This document shows positions 43,624 through 52,075 of a stretch of 64,000 nucleotides of DNA, one piece after another. Numbering within the stretch: position 1 is the stretch's first letter; each line of letters begins with the position of its first letter. The stretch lies in assembly GCF_936928535.1 (NCBI RefSeq), contig NZ_CAKZHY010000053.1:1-64000 (forward strand). Reading direction: 5' to 3'. The DNA is from an uncultured Bradyrhizobium sp. Its GTDB lineage: Bacteria; Pseudomonadota; Alphaproteobacteria; Rhizobiales; Xanthobacteraceae. The translations under genes and the position numbers were made by a program. The notes under the pieces are model-generated. The model saw only the letters and a program-made list of their open reading frames with translations, did not search any database and had not been told where the DNA came from.

Positions 43624-44367
43624 CTATCCGCGCCGCTTCGCGACGCTCCGACCCGGATGGTGCTGTCCTTTCGGATCGCGAAATTCGCTGCGATGGCCGC
43701 GCCGATCTTCGGCATTGAAGCGCCGCCGCTTCGCAGGTGAGCCGAACGCCCTGATCACCTTCCTGCCGTTGACCTTCTTGATGACGTAACCACCCTCGGT
43801 CATCGAGAACGGCGCCTTCAGCGTTCCGTTGTGGTCGAACTTGGTGCCGCGGGGATGCTTGAACGGCTCGAACCAGGACGGATAGACAAAGTTCGACATG
43901 GGGAAGCCGCCGACGACGAAGGCGTCCTCCTCCACGGCGTCGCAGACCTCATAGGCATATTGGGTGTTGCGGTTGGCGTCAGCCCAGAGATTAGCCATGG
44001 GGTCGAGCACCATCTCGAACAGCTCGTGCGAGGCCGCCACGCTGACCGGCTCGTCGCCGAGCGATTTGACGAAGATCTTCGAGATCGGCTGCCCCCGATG
44101 CGTCAGCTCGTGGCGTCCGAGCATGTTCTTGTGGGAGGCATCGTCGAAATAGACGAGTTGCCAATCCGTCCGCTTCGGCTTGCGCGTGACGTAGAGATCA
44201 ACCGGATAGCCCCAAATCGGAAGGAAGTGCTTGTCGTAGCATTTCTGCAGCGCCGCGGTCAGCTTACGCATCATCCGGTCGTCGATCGCCTCTCCGGCGT
44301 AGTTGATGCAGGCAATCCGAACCGGCTTCATCGACCTGCCGAGCAGTGCGCGCTTCGCCTTCTTCAT
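43624..44367 (-). CDS. Putative metallopeptidase-like protein with SHELxE motif
   Basis: From ATG 44367 the product has 247 residues. It contains SHELFEMVLDP near residue 140 (His-Glu-x2-Glu then Asp-Pro), a Trp about 8 residues later and VCDAVEED near residue 165. This layout (HE..E...DP...W...E..D.C) is found in many secreted or extracellular uncharacterised proteins, including the EXORDIUM-like group, and suggests a zinc-dependent fold. No signal peptide is obvious. The C terminus is strongly basic (KRRRF, HRSEF, KRRG). It is convergent with the H1-like gene. The catalytic role is a hypothesis. Confidence 0.7.
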   Translation of the reverse strand: MKKAKRALLGRSMKPVRIACINYAGEAIDDRMMRKLTAALQKCYDKHFLPIWGYPVDLYVTRKPKRTDWQLVYFDDASHKNMLGRHELTHRGQPISKIFVKSLGDEPVSVAASHELFEMVLDPMANLWADANRNTQYAYEVCDAVEEDAFVVGGFPMSNFVYPSWFEPFKHPRGTKFDHNGTLKAPFSMTEGGYVIKKVNGRKVIRAFGSPAKRRRFNAEDRRGHRSEFRDPKGQHHPGRSVAKRRG

Positions 44368-44455
44368 GGCAATCACCGTGTGAATGGACCGCTGAAATGC
44401 GCTCAGCCTACCACGCAGGACGCTGCACGCCAGGGATGTATTCCGGCAGGCCCGT

Positions 44456-45334
44456 CTACGTGCCGAAACGTCGGTTGACCACGAACACGGCGCCAGCGCA
44501 CATCGCCATTCCGGTGATCGCCACCGCATCGAGCTTCTCGCCAAACAGCAGATAGGCCATCAGCGCCGTCACGGCAGGCACCAGGTAGAACAGGCTCGCG
44601 ACCGAGGTCGCTGCGGCATGGCGGATCAGCCAATACAGCAGCCCGATCGACCCGATTGAGAGCGCGACCGCAAGCCAGGCCAACGCAAGCACAAATTCCC
44701 GCGTCCAGTGCACCACGCGGTCCTCGAACAGGAACGCGCCAAATGTGAAGAAGATCGTCACCGCCACGTACTGCACGAGATTGCCGGCGCGCCAGTCGAT
44801 GTGGTTGCAGTAGCGGCGTTGATACAGCGTACCCAGCGTGATGCTGATCAGCGAAACCACCGAAGCGATCCAGCCGAGCCCGGCCTCTCCGGTCATCGGA
44901 CGATTGTGCAGGATCAGCGCCACGCCCCCGAGCCCCAGCAGCAGGCCGCCCCATTGCAGCGGCGTCACCTTCTCGCCGAGCCAGCGGTTGGCGATGGTCG
45001 AGGTCAGGATCGGTTGCAGGCCCGGAATGAGTGCAGAGAGCCCCGCCGGAATTGAATGCGCGATCGCAATCGCCGTACCGCCGAGATAAAAGCCATGGAC
45101 CAGGATGCCGGCCACCGCGCTATGCGCGATGCCGGCGCGGTCGGGCCATTTTGGCCGCGCAATGCCTGCGATGATGGCCATCAGGCCGACCACCACCGCC
45201 ATGCGAATGGCGAGATAGGTCAACGGATCGGCATTGTTGATGACGTATTTGGTGCCGATGAAACCGGTGCTCCAGAGCAGCACGAACAGCACCGGCGCCG
45301 CCCGTGCGGCCAATTGATCTTGATTATGATTCAT
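44456..45334 (-). CDS. EamA/DMT family transporter
   Basis: The 292-residue protein has ten hydrophobic helices in two EamA repeats. Motifs are TGFIGTKYVI near the start and the LFGEKLDAVAITG signature near the end. It probably exports metabolites such as amino acids or drugs, with no specific substrate visible. The gene lies alone in its orientation. Confidence 0.9.
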   Translation of the reverse strand: MNHNQDQLAARAAPVLFVLLWSTGFIGTKYVINNADPLTYLAIRMAVVVGLMAIIAGIARPKWPDRAGIAHSAVAGILVHGFYLGGTAIAIAHSIPAGLSALIPGLQPILTSTIANRWLGEKVTPLQWGGLLLGLGGVALILHNRPMTGEAGLGWIASVVSLISITLGTLYQRRYCNHIDWRAGNLVQYVAVTIFFTFGAFLFEDRVVHWTREFVLALAWLAVALSIGSIGLLYWLIRHAAATSVASLFYLVPAVTALMAYLLFGEKLDAVAITGMAMCAGAVFVVNRRFGT

Positions 45335-45425
45335 TGCCCCCTCATTGCCCGAGCGAAGGGCGGTGCGGCAATGCGAATTTTACGATGCTGCGCTGCGACG
45401 GACGCGGGTAGCCCGGATCAGACGA

Positions 45426-45872
45426 TCACCATTCTTCCGGACAGGGATCGATGATCTTCCAGAGCTCGACCCCATTCTTGATCTTCTTCATGTCGGTGGT
45501 GAGCCCGCCATTGCGGCGGATCCAGTCCTTCACCGTGTCAGGGTAGTAGGACATCAGGTCGGACGTCCCCTCCGAGCTGGTGACCTTGATGCCGAAGGTG
45601 AAAGCCTTGTCGTAGTAGGCCTGGTGGAAGCCGAGGCTCGCCTTGGGGGTCACACAGATCTTGTTTAGCGGCACGATGCCGAGAACCAGCGTACATGCCG
45701 AATTGCAGATGCCGTCGATGATCACACGCTCGCCGGTGGCGCGGACGCGCTTGTACTTGGCCTTGTACTCCTCGACATAGCCGCCGTGGTCGCGGGTGAT
45801 ATGCAGCTGAGCCCGCGCGGGCGCGACAGCAGCGACGAGGAGCAACAGCAGGCTGAGGAGCGTGATGCGCAT
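45426..45872 (-). CDS. Exported protein with ClpP/crotonase-like SACT motif
   Basis: The 148-residue product has a signal peptide (LLSLLLLLVAAVAPA, cleavage near ARA at 20). It contains the motif DGICNSACTLVLG (around residue 54), which resembles the catalytic Ser region of the COG3904-type predicted periplasmic ClpP-like proteins, and LGFHQAYYD near residue 80 that could supply the His. A catalytic role is inferred from these motifs only. ATG 45872 starts the signal peptide; longer forms are unlikely. Confidence 0.75.
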   Translation of the reverse strand: MRITLLSLLLLLVAAVAPARAQLHITRDHGGYVEEYKAKYKRVRATGERVIIDGICNSACTLVLGIVPLNKICVTPKASLGFHQAYYDKAFTFGIKVTSSEGTSDLMSYYPDTVKDWIRRNGGLTTDMKKIKNGVELWKIIDPCPEEW

Positions 45873-46182
45873 GGCAGCTTGACGGCGAAAACCTTGCAAG
45901 GAAACGTACCGGCCCCGAAGAGCACCCCAGTGAAGACTCAAAGGAGCCCGGCAGGAGAAATCTTTGACCGGATTCTCTTTGGCCACACTTGTGTGGGGAA
46001 TTCGTTAAGCATCCCGAAAAGGCCAAAAATGGGCAGGCTTTGACCCCAATCCCGGCAATTCTGTCACACCCATCAGGGAATCCGCGGGATCAGCCCCGAT
46101 TTCGGCCTCCCGGACGGGTGCCCCGGCGGCCCGAAATGGCTATAGATGGCTGACTTATTTGCGCGGGTTCCGGAGAATCGAG
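45873..46182. other. Intergenic region between divergent small-protein genes
   Basis: This 310-bp gap contains a perfect 14-bp palindrome CCACACTTGTGTGG at 45983-45996 and a TATAGA element near 46142 that could serve the downstream gene at 46183. No coding or repeat is seen otherwise. The palindrome is a good candidate regulator site for the divergent pair. Confidence 0.45.
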
Positions 46183-46443
46183 ATGAGCAAGTTGAAGCTT
46201 GTAGCCGCGATTGCCCTGTCGGCGGCAGTCCTAGCCCCTGGCCTCGCGGAGGCACGGGTGCATCACCGGTACCACCGCCATTACGCCCACCCGCTGCCCT
46301 ACCCGATCAGCTATCTGCACAATTACGGCCCCGGTATCGATCCCGGCACCTTCGCCTTCTACGACGGCCCGTCGACCAACCATTGCTACCAGAGCGCGGC
46401 CGCCTATGTCGGCCAGGACCGCCGGCGGCACCCCTGCTACTGA
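46183..46443 (+). CDS. Small secreted His/Tyr-rich protein
   Basis: The 86-residue product has a signal peptide (KLVAAIALSAAVLAPGLAEA, cleavage after AEA near residue 24). A His/Tyr-rich mature part follows (HHRYHRHYAHP), and two Cys residues (NHCYQS and HPCY) likely form a disulfide. The ATG has CGGAGAATCG upstream. It belongs to the small exported proteins common in Bradyrhizobium. Function unknown. Confidence 0.75.
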   Translation: MSKLKLVAAIALSAAVLAPGLAEARVHHRYHRHYAHPLPYPISYLHNYGPGIDPGTFAFYDGPSTNHCYQSAAAYVGQDRRRHPCY

Positions 46444-46478
46444 GGCGGCGCCGGGCGCGTCCTCTTGGCAAAGCCGCC

Positions 46479-46943
46479 CTAACCGGCGGCGGCTCCCGAC
46501 AGCAGCAACTGCTTCTCGATCTCATAGACCGGTAACTTGACGAGATCCTTGCCGACCTCGCCCCGGAGCGCCTTGCGCACCGCGTCCGAATAATCGGTGC
46601 GGATCATGCCCAGCGCGCGCGGCGAAGCCACCATGGTCAGGCCCGAGGTCTCGCCGGCGCTGAGCGCGGTGTCGAGCCGTTCGGCAAGACTGCGCAGGAA
46701 GGTGCGTTCGGCCTCGTCGTGCCAATCGGTCTGCTCCGCCGAGCTGCGGGCACCGCCGACCGATGCATGGAGCCTGCCAGGCGCATCGGTCCCTTGCGCG
46801 GCCGTCGACGGATTGGACTGCTCGCGAACCTCCTTGGTGTGAAGGTTCGGAAACATGTCGTCGCCTAGATTTTCCAGGATGAGCGCCTTGCGTCCGTCGC
46901 ACACGACGAGCCAGTCGCCCTTGTCGATTCTCATCTTGTTCAT
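46479..46943 (-). CDS. Host attachment family protein
   Basis: The 154-residue protein has the start RIDKGDWLVVCDGRKALI, the acidic middle with GRLHASVGGARS, and the C-terminal TMVASPRALGMIRTDY and LVKLPVYEIEKQLL stretches of the 'protein required for attachment to host cells' family (DUF2218/AtaP type, from memory). Members were first linked to host attachment, and later described as stress-related. The true start is ATG 46943. Confidence 0.85.
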   Translation of the reverse strand: MNKMRIDKGDWLVVCDGRKALILENLGDDMFPNLHTKEVREQSNPSTAAQGTDAPGRLHASVGGARSSAEQTDWHDEAERTFLRSLAERLDTALSAGETSGLTMVASPRALGMIRTDYSDAVRKALRGEVGKDLVKLPVYEIEKQLLLSGAAAG

Positions 46944-47221
46944 CGCACTGCTCCAAGCCATCTGTGCGCCTGTCCTTCGAATGCGGCGAAGGACGGCCCA
47001 CAATGACAAGACTAGGAGCAAAGCGGCACGGGCGAATTGCGCAGGATCAACGAGGGGGTGGCGATGACGGAGTGAGCCGTCGAGGTCGCCCGGGCGAAGC
47101 GAAGGTCAGGCGCGCGGCGGGCGCGCTGGAGATTTGTTCATCAGCATTACATTTCGGCTCTGCCACAATTTGATCAGAACAAACTTCGATATCCTGTCGT
47201 GCGTAAGCGGAGGAATACATC

Positions 47222-47494
47222 ATGAATCTCAAGATCGGCTTCGTCGCCGCGTCCCTGTTCGGCGCCCTTGCGGCATCGTCGACGGCGTCGGCCATGCCAG
47301 TTGCGCCCGCGCCTGCGACCCCGCAGGTCTCGGACATCCAGCAGGTCCGCATGGTCTGCAACGCCTGGGGACGCTGCTGGTGGCAGCCGAACGTCTATTA
47401 CGGCCCAGGATACGGATATTATGGACCGCGCTATTACGGCCCGCGTTATTATCGACCACGCTACTATGGCTATTACGGCTATCGCCGCTGGTAA
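47222..47494 (+). CDS. Secreted Tyr/Gly-rich protein
   Basis: The 90-residue product has a signal peptide (GFVAASLFGALAASSTASA, cleavage near residue 22). A VCNAWGRCWWQPN motif with two Cys follows, and then repeated YYGPRYYGPRYY units to the end. Proteins of this form are very common in Bradyrhizobium. GGAGGAATACATC precedes the ATG. A strong terminator follows. The function is unknown. Confidence 0.85.
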   Translation: MNLKIGFVAASLFGALAASSTASAMPVAPAPATPQVSDIQQVRMVCNAWGRCWWQPNVYYGPGYGYYGPRYYGPRYYRPRYYGYYGYRRW

Positions 47495-47501
47495 GATTTG
47501 C

Positions 47502-47527
47502 AGGGGCCCTCTGGGCCCCTTCGCTTT
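47502..47527 (+). terminator. Rho-independent terminator of the Tyr/Gly-rich gene
   Basis: Arms AGGGGCCC (47502-47509) and GGGCCCCT (47513-47520) pair perfectly around a 3-base loop. TCGCTTTTG follows. The hairpin lies directly after the stop codon. Confidence 0.75.
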
Positions 47528-47577
47528 TGCGAGACCACGCGATCGCTGCGGCCCATCAGCCTGGAGCAATTCCAAAA

Positions 47578-47591
47578 CTGATCTAGATCAA
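47578..47591. promoter_or_regulatory. FNR/FixK2-like box
   Basis: CTGAT-CTAG-ATCAA matches the TTGAT-N4-ATCAA consensus at 9 of 10 half-site bases. It contains the 12-bp perfect palindrome TGATCTAGATCA. Its centre is about 41 bp before the start codon of the small protein gene at 47625, the usual activator position if transcription starts at or near the start codon. Low-oxygen control by FixK2 or a related CRP/FNR regulator is a reasonable hypothesis. Confidence 0.5.
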
Positions 47592-47624
47592 AGATGAAAT
47601 TTGCCGTGCCGTCATTTTGTATCG

Positions 47625-47798
47625 ATGGCCGATTTGATTGTTTTCCGATGCCCGCAAACGGGCATGAATGTGCAGACCCATCTCGAAAAGCGGCAGGAGA
47701 GCGAGGGTCGGAGGTTTGAATCCTTTACCTGCCCCGCCTGTACAAGGCTTCATTTCATCGACCTCGCCACCGGTCAGCCGATGAGCCGCGACCGTTGA
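47625..47798 (+). CDS. Small zinc-ribbon-like protein
   Basis: The 57-residue product has CPQTGMN near residue 8 and a CPAC near residue 37 with HFIDL after it. This gives the Cys pairs of a small zinc ribbon. The sequence resembles a family of short uncharacterised proteins in rhizobia with IVFRCPxTGMxVQ at the start. ATG 47625 is chosen to start this conserved part. A FixK-type box precedes it. Function unknown. Confidence 0.7.
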   Translation: MADLIVFRCPQTGMNVQTHLEKRQESEGRRFESFTCPACTRLHFIDLATGQPMSRDR

Positions 47799-47941
47799 CG
47801 ACATCGGTCCTGGGGTCGTCGTGGCATTATGTCCGCAATACTACGGCCGGAAATCCAGTTTACTGAATCGCCATGTTTCGCCATTGATGGCCACGTAACA
47901 ACGTTCATTTTTTTGTCACATTGCAGCATCCGGCCAGACGC

Positions 47942-48907
47942 ATGCTCTTCGACGCTCTCGCCCCCTCCTCCGCGCTCCAGGTAACCCGGTTTACCGACGT
48001 GGACGCATTCCGACCGGCCGAGGCCCTGGAAGATTCCCGGAGCATTCCCCTCGACGTCGCCAATTTCGCCGCAGCGCGAGCAATCGTGAACCTGCCGGCA
48101 TGCCGGATCATCGTCGCAAGGTCGTTCGCGCGCATCCTCGAGACCACCTACCGCGCGCCGGGCGGCATGGTGATCCTGCCAATGAGCGATGATCTGCGCG
48201 CCAGTTCGAGCGGAATGGATATCGATTCACGCTTCTTCATCGGCTTGCGCGGCAACCACCATTGCCATTTCGTCGAGCCCCAGACCAATCATCACGCGCT
48301 GATCATGTTCTCGCCCGCACTTCGGGACCGCGGCTGGTTCGATCGTGCCGATGCCTTGTGGGTTCGCATTGCGGACCCCACCGCACATCTCTACGCACGG
48401 CAGCTTGTGCAAGACATCCTGCGGACCGCGTCGGTCCAGCCACAGATGTTCGAGACCACGGAGGTCGCCGCCCACCTTCAGGAGGGCCTGCTGCTCGCCT
48501 TCGATGACCTGTTTCGAATGAACCCGCTGTCAGATCGCTGCGCCCCAATATCGGGCGTGCGCTCTGCCAGACTCGTGCAGCAGATCGACGACTACGTCCG
48601 AGCCTATCCAACCGCTCCGATCTATACGGCCGACCTCGCCGATCAATTCGGCGTCTCGATCCGAACCCTCGGGGGTGCGGTAGCCAAGGTGCGCGGCATG
48701 AGCCTGCATCAATACATCCGCCTCAAGCGGCTTTGGGCCACCCGCACCCAACTCCTCAGAAGCCGGGGTGCCTCAGTCGCTGCTTGCGCGCGCGCCCAGG
48801 GCTTCCATCACCTCGGCGAGTTTGCCGCGGCCTATCGCGCGACCTTCCACGAAGCGCCCTCGGATACGCAGGCGCGGGCCCGGCAGGCTGGTCTTTCCGC
48901 GAACTGA
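47942..48907 (+). CDS. AraC family transcriptional regulator
   Basis: From ATG 47942 the protein has 321 residues. An N-terminal effector domain of the AraC-binding-like type is followed by a C-terminal AraC DNA-binding domain with two helix-turn-helix motifs (ADLADQFGVSIRTLGGAV and the AACARAQGFHHLGEFAAAYRATF region, about residues 235-310). The TTG at 47921 would add seven residues. The effector is unknown. No target genes are obvious. Confidence 0.9.
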   Translation: MLFDALAPSSALQVTRFTDVDAFRPAEALEDSRSIPLDVANFAAARAIVNLPACRIIVARSFARILETTYRAPGGMVILPMSDDLRASSSGMDIDSRFFIGLRGNHHCHFVEPQTNHHALIMFSPALRDRGWFDRADALWVRIADPTAHLYARQLVQDILRTASVQPQMFETTEVAAHLQEGLLLAFDDLFRMNPLSDRCAPISGVRSARLVQQIDDYVRAYPTAPIYTADLADQFGVSIRTLGGAVAKVRGMSLHQYIRLKRLWATRTQLLRSRGASVAACARAQGFHHLGEFAAAYRATFHEAPSDTQARARQAGLSAN

Positions 48908-48993
48908 CCGGAGCGCCGCACGTCGGCTGCCCGGGCTCGCGTGATGGATCTACCGATTGGGATGGCCTGCCGCGACGGCTTCAGGCTGACCAA

Positions 48994-49070
48994 TGGCGCG
49001 CTCGGAAGGATTCGAACCTCCGACCCTCGGAATCGAAATCCGATGCTCTATCCAGCTGAGCTACGAGCGC
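48994..49070 (-). tRNA. tRNA-Arg (anticodon TCG)
   Basis: On the minus strand the sequence runs from GCGCTCG (49070-49064) to CGAGCGC (49004-48998), then G and an encoded CCA. The D-loop (AGCTCAGCTGGA), anticodon stem TCGGA/TCCGA with loop TTTCGAT (anticodon TCG at 49036-49034), and the T-arm GGAGGTTCGAATCCTTC are all canonical. It reads CGA/CGN codons. Confidence 0.96.
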
Positions 49071-49223
49071 CTGAGCCCGAGTATTGGGCCACCAGCCAAA
49101 GCGTCGCGGTCATATGCTGGCCGGCCAGCACACCGACGGCGTTCGGGATGGGTTCGAATTAGCAGAGAGGCCGAAGAATAAAAAGCCCTCCCCGCCTCGT
49201 TTCGAGGTGGGTCAGAGGGGCTC

Positions 49224-49676
49224 TCACCAAGTGGTATTGAACAGCCCGAAATGCGGCTGCTGTGCCACCAGCATCATCGGCTGGCCGCGCTGCGGCGCCG
49301 GACGCGCCCGGACGACCTTGCGCTTGGGCTGGGCTGGAGCCTGAGCCTTGGCGTCAGCCTTCGGCATCAACTGGGCGAAGGTCTCGCGCACCCGCGATTT
49401 GGCCGACAGGTCGGCCAATGGATCTGCCTGCGCGGTCGGCTGAGGCGCCGCGACGGCGGCCGTCTTCACCACGGGCGCTGCAATGGTCGGCTGGTTGGTA
49501 TCGAGCACGACCCGGTCAGGCAAATGACGGTCGGACCGGATCCGGATCGGCGGCTGGTCGTAGCTTGCAACCCCGACGGTCTGCGCAACCGGTGCAGTCG
49601 GCCAAATAAAATCTGCCGCAAACAACAGTGCGAGCAGTGCTCCACCGACAAACATGAAATACCGAAAGATGGGCAT
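49224..49676 (-). CDS. Membrane-anchored Pro/Ala-rich protein, unknown
   Basis: The 150-residue product has one N-terminal membrane helix (YFMFVGGALLALLFAADF, about residues 6-23), then a soluble part rich in Pro, Ala and Gln. A basic stretch (KRKVVRARPAPQ) precedes a short C-terminal hydrophobic end. This resembles small rhizobial envelope proteins. No family recognised. It starts at ATG 49676. Confidence 0.7.
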   Translation of the reverse strand: MPIFRYFMFVGGALLALLFAADFIWPTAPVAQTVGVASYDQPPIRIRSDRHLPDRVVLDTNQPTIAAPVVKTAAVAAPQPTAQADPLADLSAKSRVRETFAQLMPKADAKAQAPAQPKRKVVRARPAPQRGQPMMLVAQQPHFGLFNTTW

Positions 49677-49835
49677 CGACCGCGCTCCGCCCCCGCACCC
49701 CGCGTGGGTCCTTCGCCTCAACCGGCGATCTCTCAATTGGTTCCTGCGCCCAGCCTTTGGTTCAAGTGGCAACTCCAAGATTTCTCGCCAAGGGGCAAGG
49801 ACGGTAACTTTTCCGCTAGCGGAATGCGTGGGCCT

Positions 49836-50393
49836 TTAAGCCCGCCGCGCCGTCACCAGCGAACACTTCGCCTGATCGGCGTTCACGTTGACGAATCCGA
49901 CGGGAACGCGCGCAAAAGTCCTGCGGCTCTTCATGCTGACCGTATCGGCCAGCACGCGGCTGCGGTCCGTCAAATGACTGCCGTCGCGCCGCATGAACGC
50001 GCAGACGATCTCGAGATCCTTTACGGCATAGTCATTGTCATTTCGCACGGTGAACGTCACCAGCGCCTTCGAGCCGAGCCCTCCGCGGCGCCAGGTCTGG
50101 GACGAGATCTTCATCCGGTCGAGCCCGGCGGCCTCCGCCGCGGAGGTATCTGATGCTGACGCTGACGTAGCAGAATCGACGCTTGCCAGCGCCAATTTCA
50201 CCGGTTCGGTTTGAGCGACATCGCCTTCGGAGGGAGGGATCAAGAGCCAAGAGGCAACCCCGACCACGCTCGCGGCCAGAAGCCACAACAGGCCTCGTTT
50301 CAACCAAACGCCGGCGGCCGGCTGGACCCGTTGCCGTCCCTCGCCGATCCCGACGAAACGTCCCAGTCCGATCCGGCCAAACCCTGATTTCAT
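49836..50393 (-). CDS. Membrane-anchored protein with FxLYD-like domain
   Basis: From ATG 50393 the product has 185 residues with one membrane helix (about residues 31-50). The C-terminal domain has VTFTVRNDNDYAVKDLEIVC, the pattern of FxLYD beta-sandwich domains. Two Cys residues (IVCAF and KCSLV) may pair. A longer frame upstream overlaps the VOC gene on the other strand and looks non-coding. Function unknown. Confidence 0.7.
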   Translation of the reverse strand: MKSGFGRIGLGRFVGIGEGRQRVQPAAGVWLKRGLLWLLAASVVGVASWLLIPPSEGDVAQTEPVKLALASVDSATSASASDTSAAEAAGLDRMKISSQTWRRGGLGSKALVTFTVRNDNDYAVKDLEIVCAFMRRDGSHLTDRSRVLADTVSMKSRRTFARVPVGFVNVNADQAKCSLVTARRA

Positions 50394-50540
50394 GGGTGCG
50401 TTGCTCGCTCCTCCTTCAATTCGTGAGGCGAATTGAGGTTCCCGCAGCCAGGCGAATCTCACGTAGCCATGGTGGCGATCCTCCATGGGGATCGCTAACA
50501 TGCGCAGCAACGTCTCAAAGCGCCTATCTGGAGGAATGAA

Positions 50541-50927
50541 ATGCCGGTTGTTGTCACCTGGGATCACGTCCATCTTCGCAGCCCCGATCCGGAAGCGACC
50601 GCGGCTTGGCTGCGCGACATCCTCGGCGGCGAGATCGTGCACGCACCGGGACGAATCGATGTGAATCTCGGCGGCGCCAAGATCTTCATTGCGCCGCTGG
50701 AAGGCGAGAACGCCGTTAGTCCGCCGCCTCCGCATCCCCACCAGGGCCTCGATCATTTCGGCCTTACCGTGAAGGACATCGACGCCGTCGCCGCCGAGAT
50801 CAAGGCCAAGGGCGTGACATTCACGCGCGAGCCGACCACGATCCGGCCCGGCGTGCGCATCTGCTTCATCCGCGGTCCCGAAGGCATCTCCGTTGAGCTG
50901 CTCGAGCGCGACAAGAAATATACGTGA
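50541..50927 (+). CDS. VOC family protein (glyoxalase-like)
   Basis: The 128-residue protein has the vicinal oxygen chelate fold: VTWDHVHLRSPDPEATAAWL with a metal-type His near residue 8, GLDHFGLTVKD with His near residue 72, and EGISVELLERD with Glu near 121. Such single-domain VOC proteins include lactoylglutathione lyases and resistance proteins. The substrate is unknown. Confidence 0.9.
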   Translation: MPVVVTWDHVHLRSPDPEATAAWLRDILGGEIVHAPGRIDVNLGGAKIFIAPLEGENAVSPPPPHPHQGLDHFGLTVKDIDAVAAEIKAKGVTFTREPTTIRPGVRICFIRGPEGISVELLERDKKYT

Positions 50928-50955
50928 CGCGGCAGGCGAGTCGCTGCCCGGCCAG

Positions 50956-51453
50956 CTAGGTCATGCTACCGGGCATAAAGCAGCGGATGGTGACGCCCAT
51001 GTAGCCGTAGATCGGCCACACCATGGTTCGTCCAACCCGATTGGGCTCTGAGATCACGGCCTCCTCCGGCACGTCGACCCAGACGAGTTCCTGCTCCCTG
51101 CCCTCGATCACGTAGCCGAGGCGCGGGATGCGGACGCGATAATGCCCGTCCTTGCTCTCCCAATCGGAGTCCGAGATCGCCGAGCCGTCGGCATCGGAGC
51201 AGCAGGGCCCCTTGCCGCTGCGCAAGCCGTCGAACCAGGCCTTCAACTCGGCGCTGGTGTTGACGAACTGGCCACGGTCGCGCGCGTGCCCGAGCGGGGC
51301 AAGCAGCGCCACCAGCGTCAGCGCGCAAGCGAGGCTTGCAGCGCTTAGCCACCGTGTCGGACGGCCGATCCGCCGCCGCTGCGTTTCGCAAATCGTGGGA
51401 CGCGCACTGTACAGACGCGGCTCGTCGCCGCCGGAATCGATCCAGTTGCTCAC
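50956..51453 (-). CDS. Secreted protein of unknown function
   Basis: The frame from GTG 51453 gives 165 residues. A hydrophobic segment (LSAASLACALTLVALLAPLG, about residues 36-55) with cleavage near GHA is followed by a mature domain. The domain has SGKGPCCSDADG and a C-terminal TIRCFMPG with three Cys in total. The start may lie further downstream nearer the signal peptide. The family of small exported proteins with KGPCCSDADG is widespread in Bradyrhizobium; function unknown. Confidence 0.75.
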   Translation of the reverse strand: MSNWIDSGGDEPRLYSARPTICETQRRRIGRPTRWLSAASLACALTLVALLAPLGHARDRGQFVNTSAELKAWFDGLRSGKGPCCSDADGSAISDSDWESKDGHYRVRIPRLGYVIEGREQELVWVDVPEEAVISEPNRVGRTMVWPIYGYMGVTIRCFMPGSMT

Positions 51454-51715
51454 GTTCGTCTTGCTCCAGCACCCCGCGGCCAGTGCAACAATGGTTATGC
51501 ATTTCGCGGGCCAACTCTGATTCGTTGCGACTGGCCTCGCTGCATGATGAGACCGTCATATCAGCGTCACAGGCAAGCCGGGACGACTACGGTCTGCGTG
51601 CCCGCACGGGACACCCTCGCAGGCAAAACTGCCGCGTTGCGCGAGCGGTTGCGCTTTGGCATAAAAGCTCCACCGGTGACGCCATTGGGCGATGGTGGCC
51701 GGCCGATGGGACGTT

Positions 51716-52069
51716 ATGAAGAACGGCCTTTATTCGATTCACGTGAGCCTGCTCGATGGTCGAGTCGGCAAGGGCAGCGGCGTGATTCTTTTTCGTGACG
51801 GCAAGATCCTTGGCGGCGATGCCTACCTGTTTTACACGGGCAGCTACGTCGTGAAGGACGCCAGCACCTTCAAGGGCGAGGTGCTCGTGCAGCGGCACAC
51901 CTCGCCGCGCGGCAATGACAACCCGCTATTCGGTGGCCCTGCCCCGGTCGGCATCGGCGTCAGCGGGACCTACACCGATACCCGCGCGGAGATGACGGGC
52001 ACGGCGCTGGTCGGCAAGGCCAGCCTGATCTTCGGTGCCACCCTGCACAAGCTCGTCGACGTCGATTAA
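51716..52069 (+). CDS. GrlR-like regulatory protein
   Basis: The 117-residue protein matches the GrlR (negative regulator of type III secretion) family: an N-terminal MKNGLYSIHV strand, then GKGSGVILFRDGKILGGDAYLFYTGSY, described in two parts (residues 18-32 and 33-44). In enteropathogens GrlR binds the activator GrlA. Rhizobial relatives occur without GrlA and their role is unknown. ATG 51716 starts the conserved part. It is convergent with the large histidine kinase gene. Confidence 0.8.
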   Translation: MKNGLYSIHVSLLDGRVGKGSGVILFRDGKILGGDAYLFYTGSYVVKDASTFKGEVLVQRHTSPRGNDNPLFGGPAPVGIGVSGTYTDTRAEMTGTALVGKASLIFGATLHKLVDVD

Positions 52070-52075
52070 CGCGAC

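Noticed and set aside
50394..50756. N-terminal extension of the FxLYD-like protein
   Set aside because: It is antisense to the VOC gene and unlike any protein; ATG 50393 is followed by a proper membrane helix.
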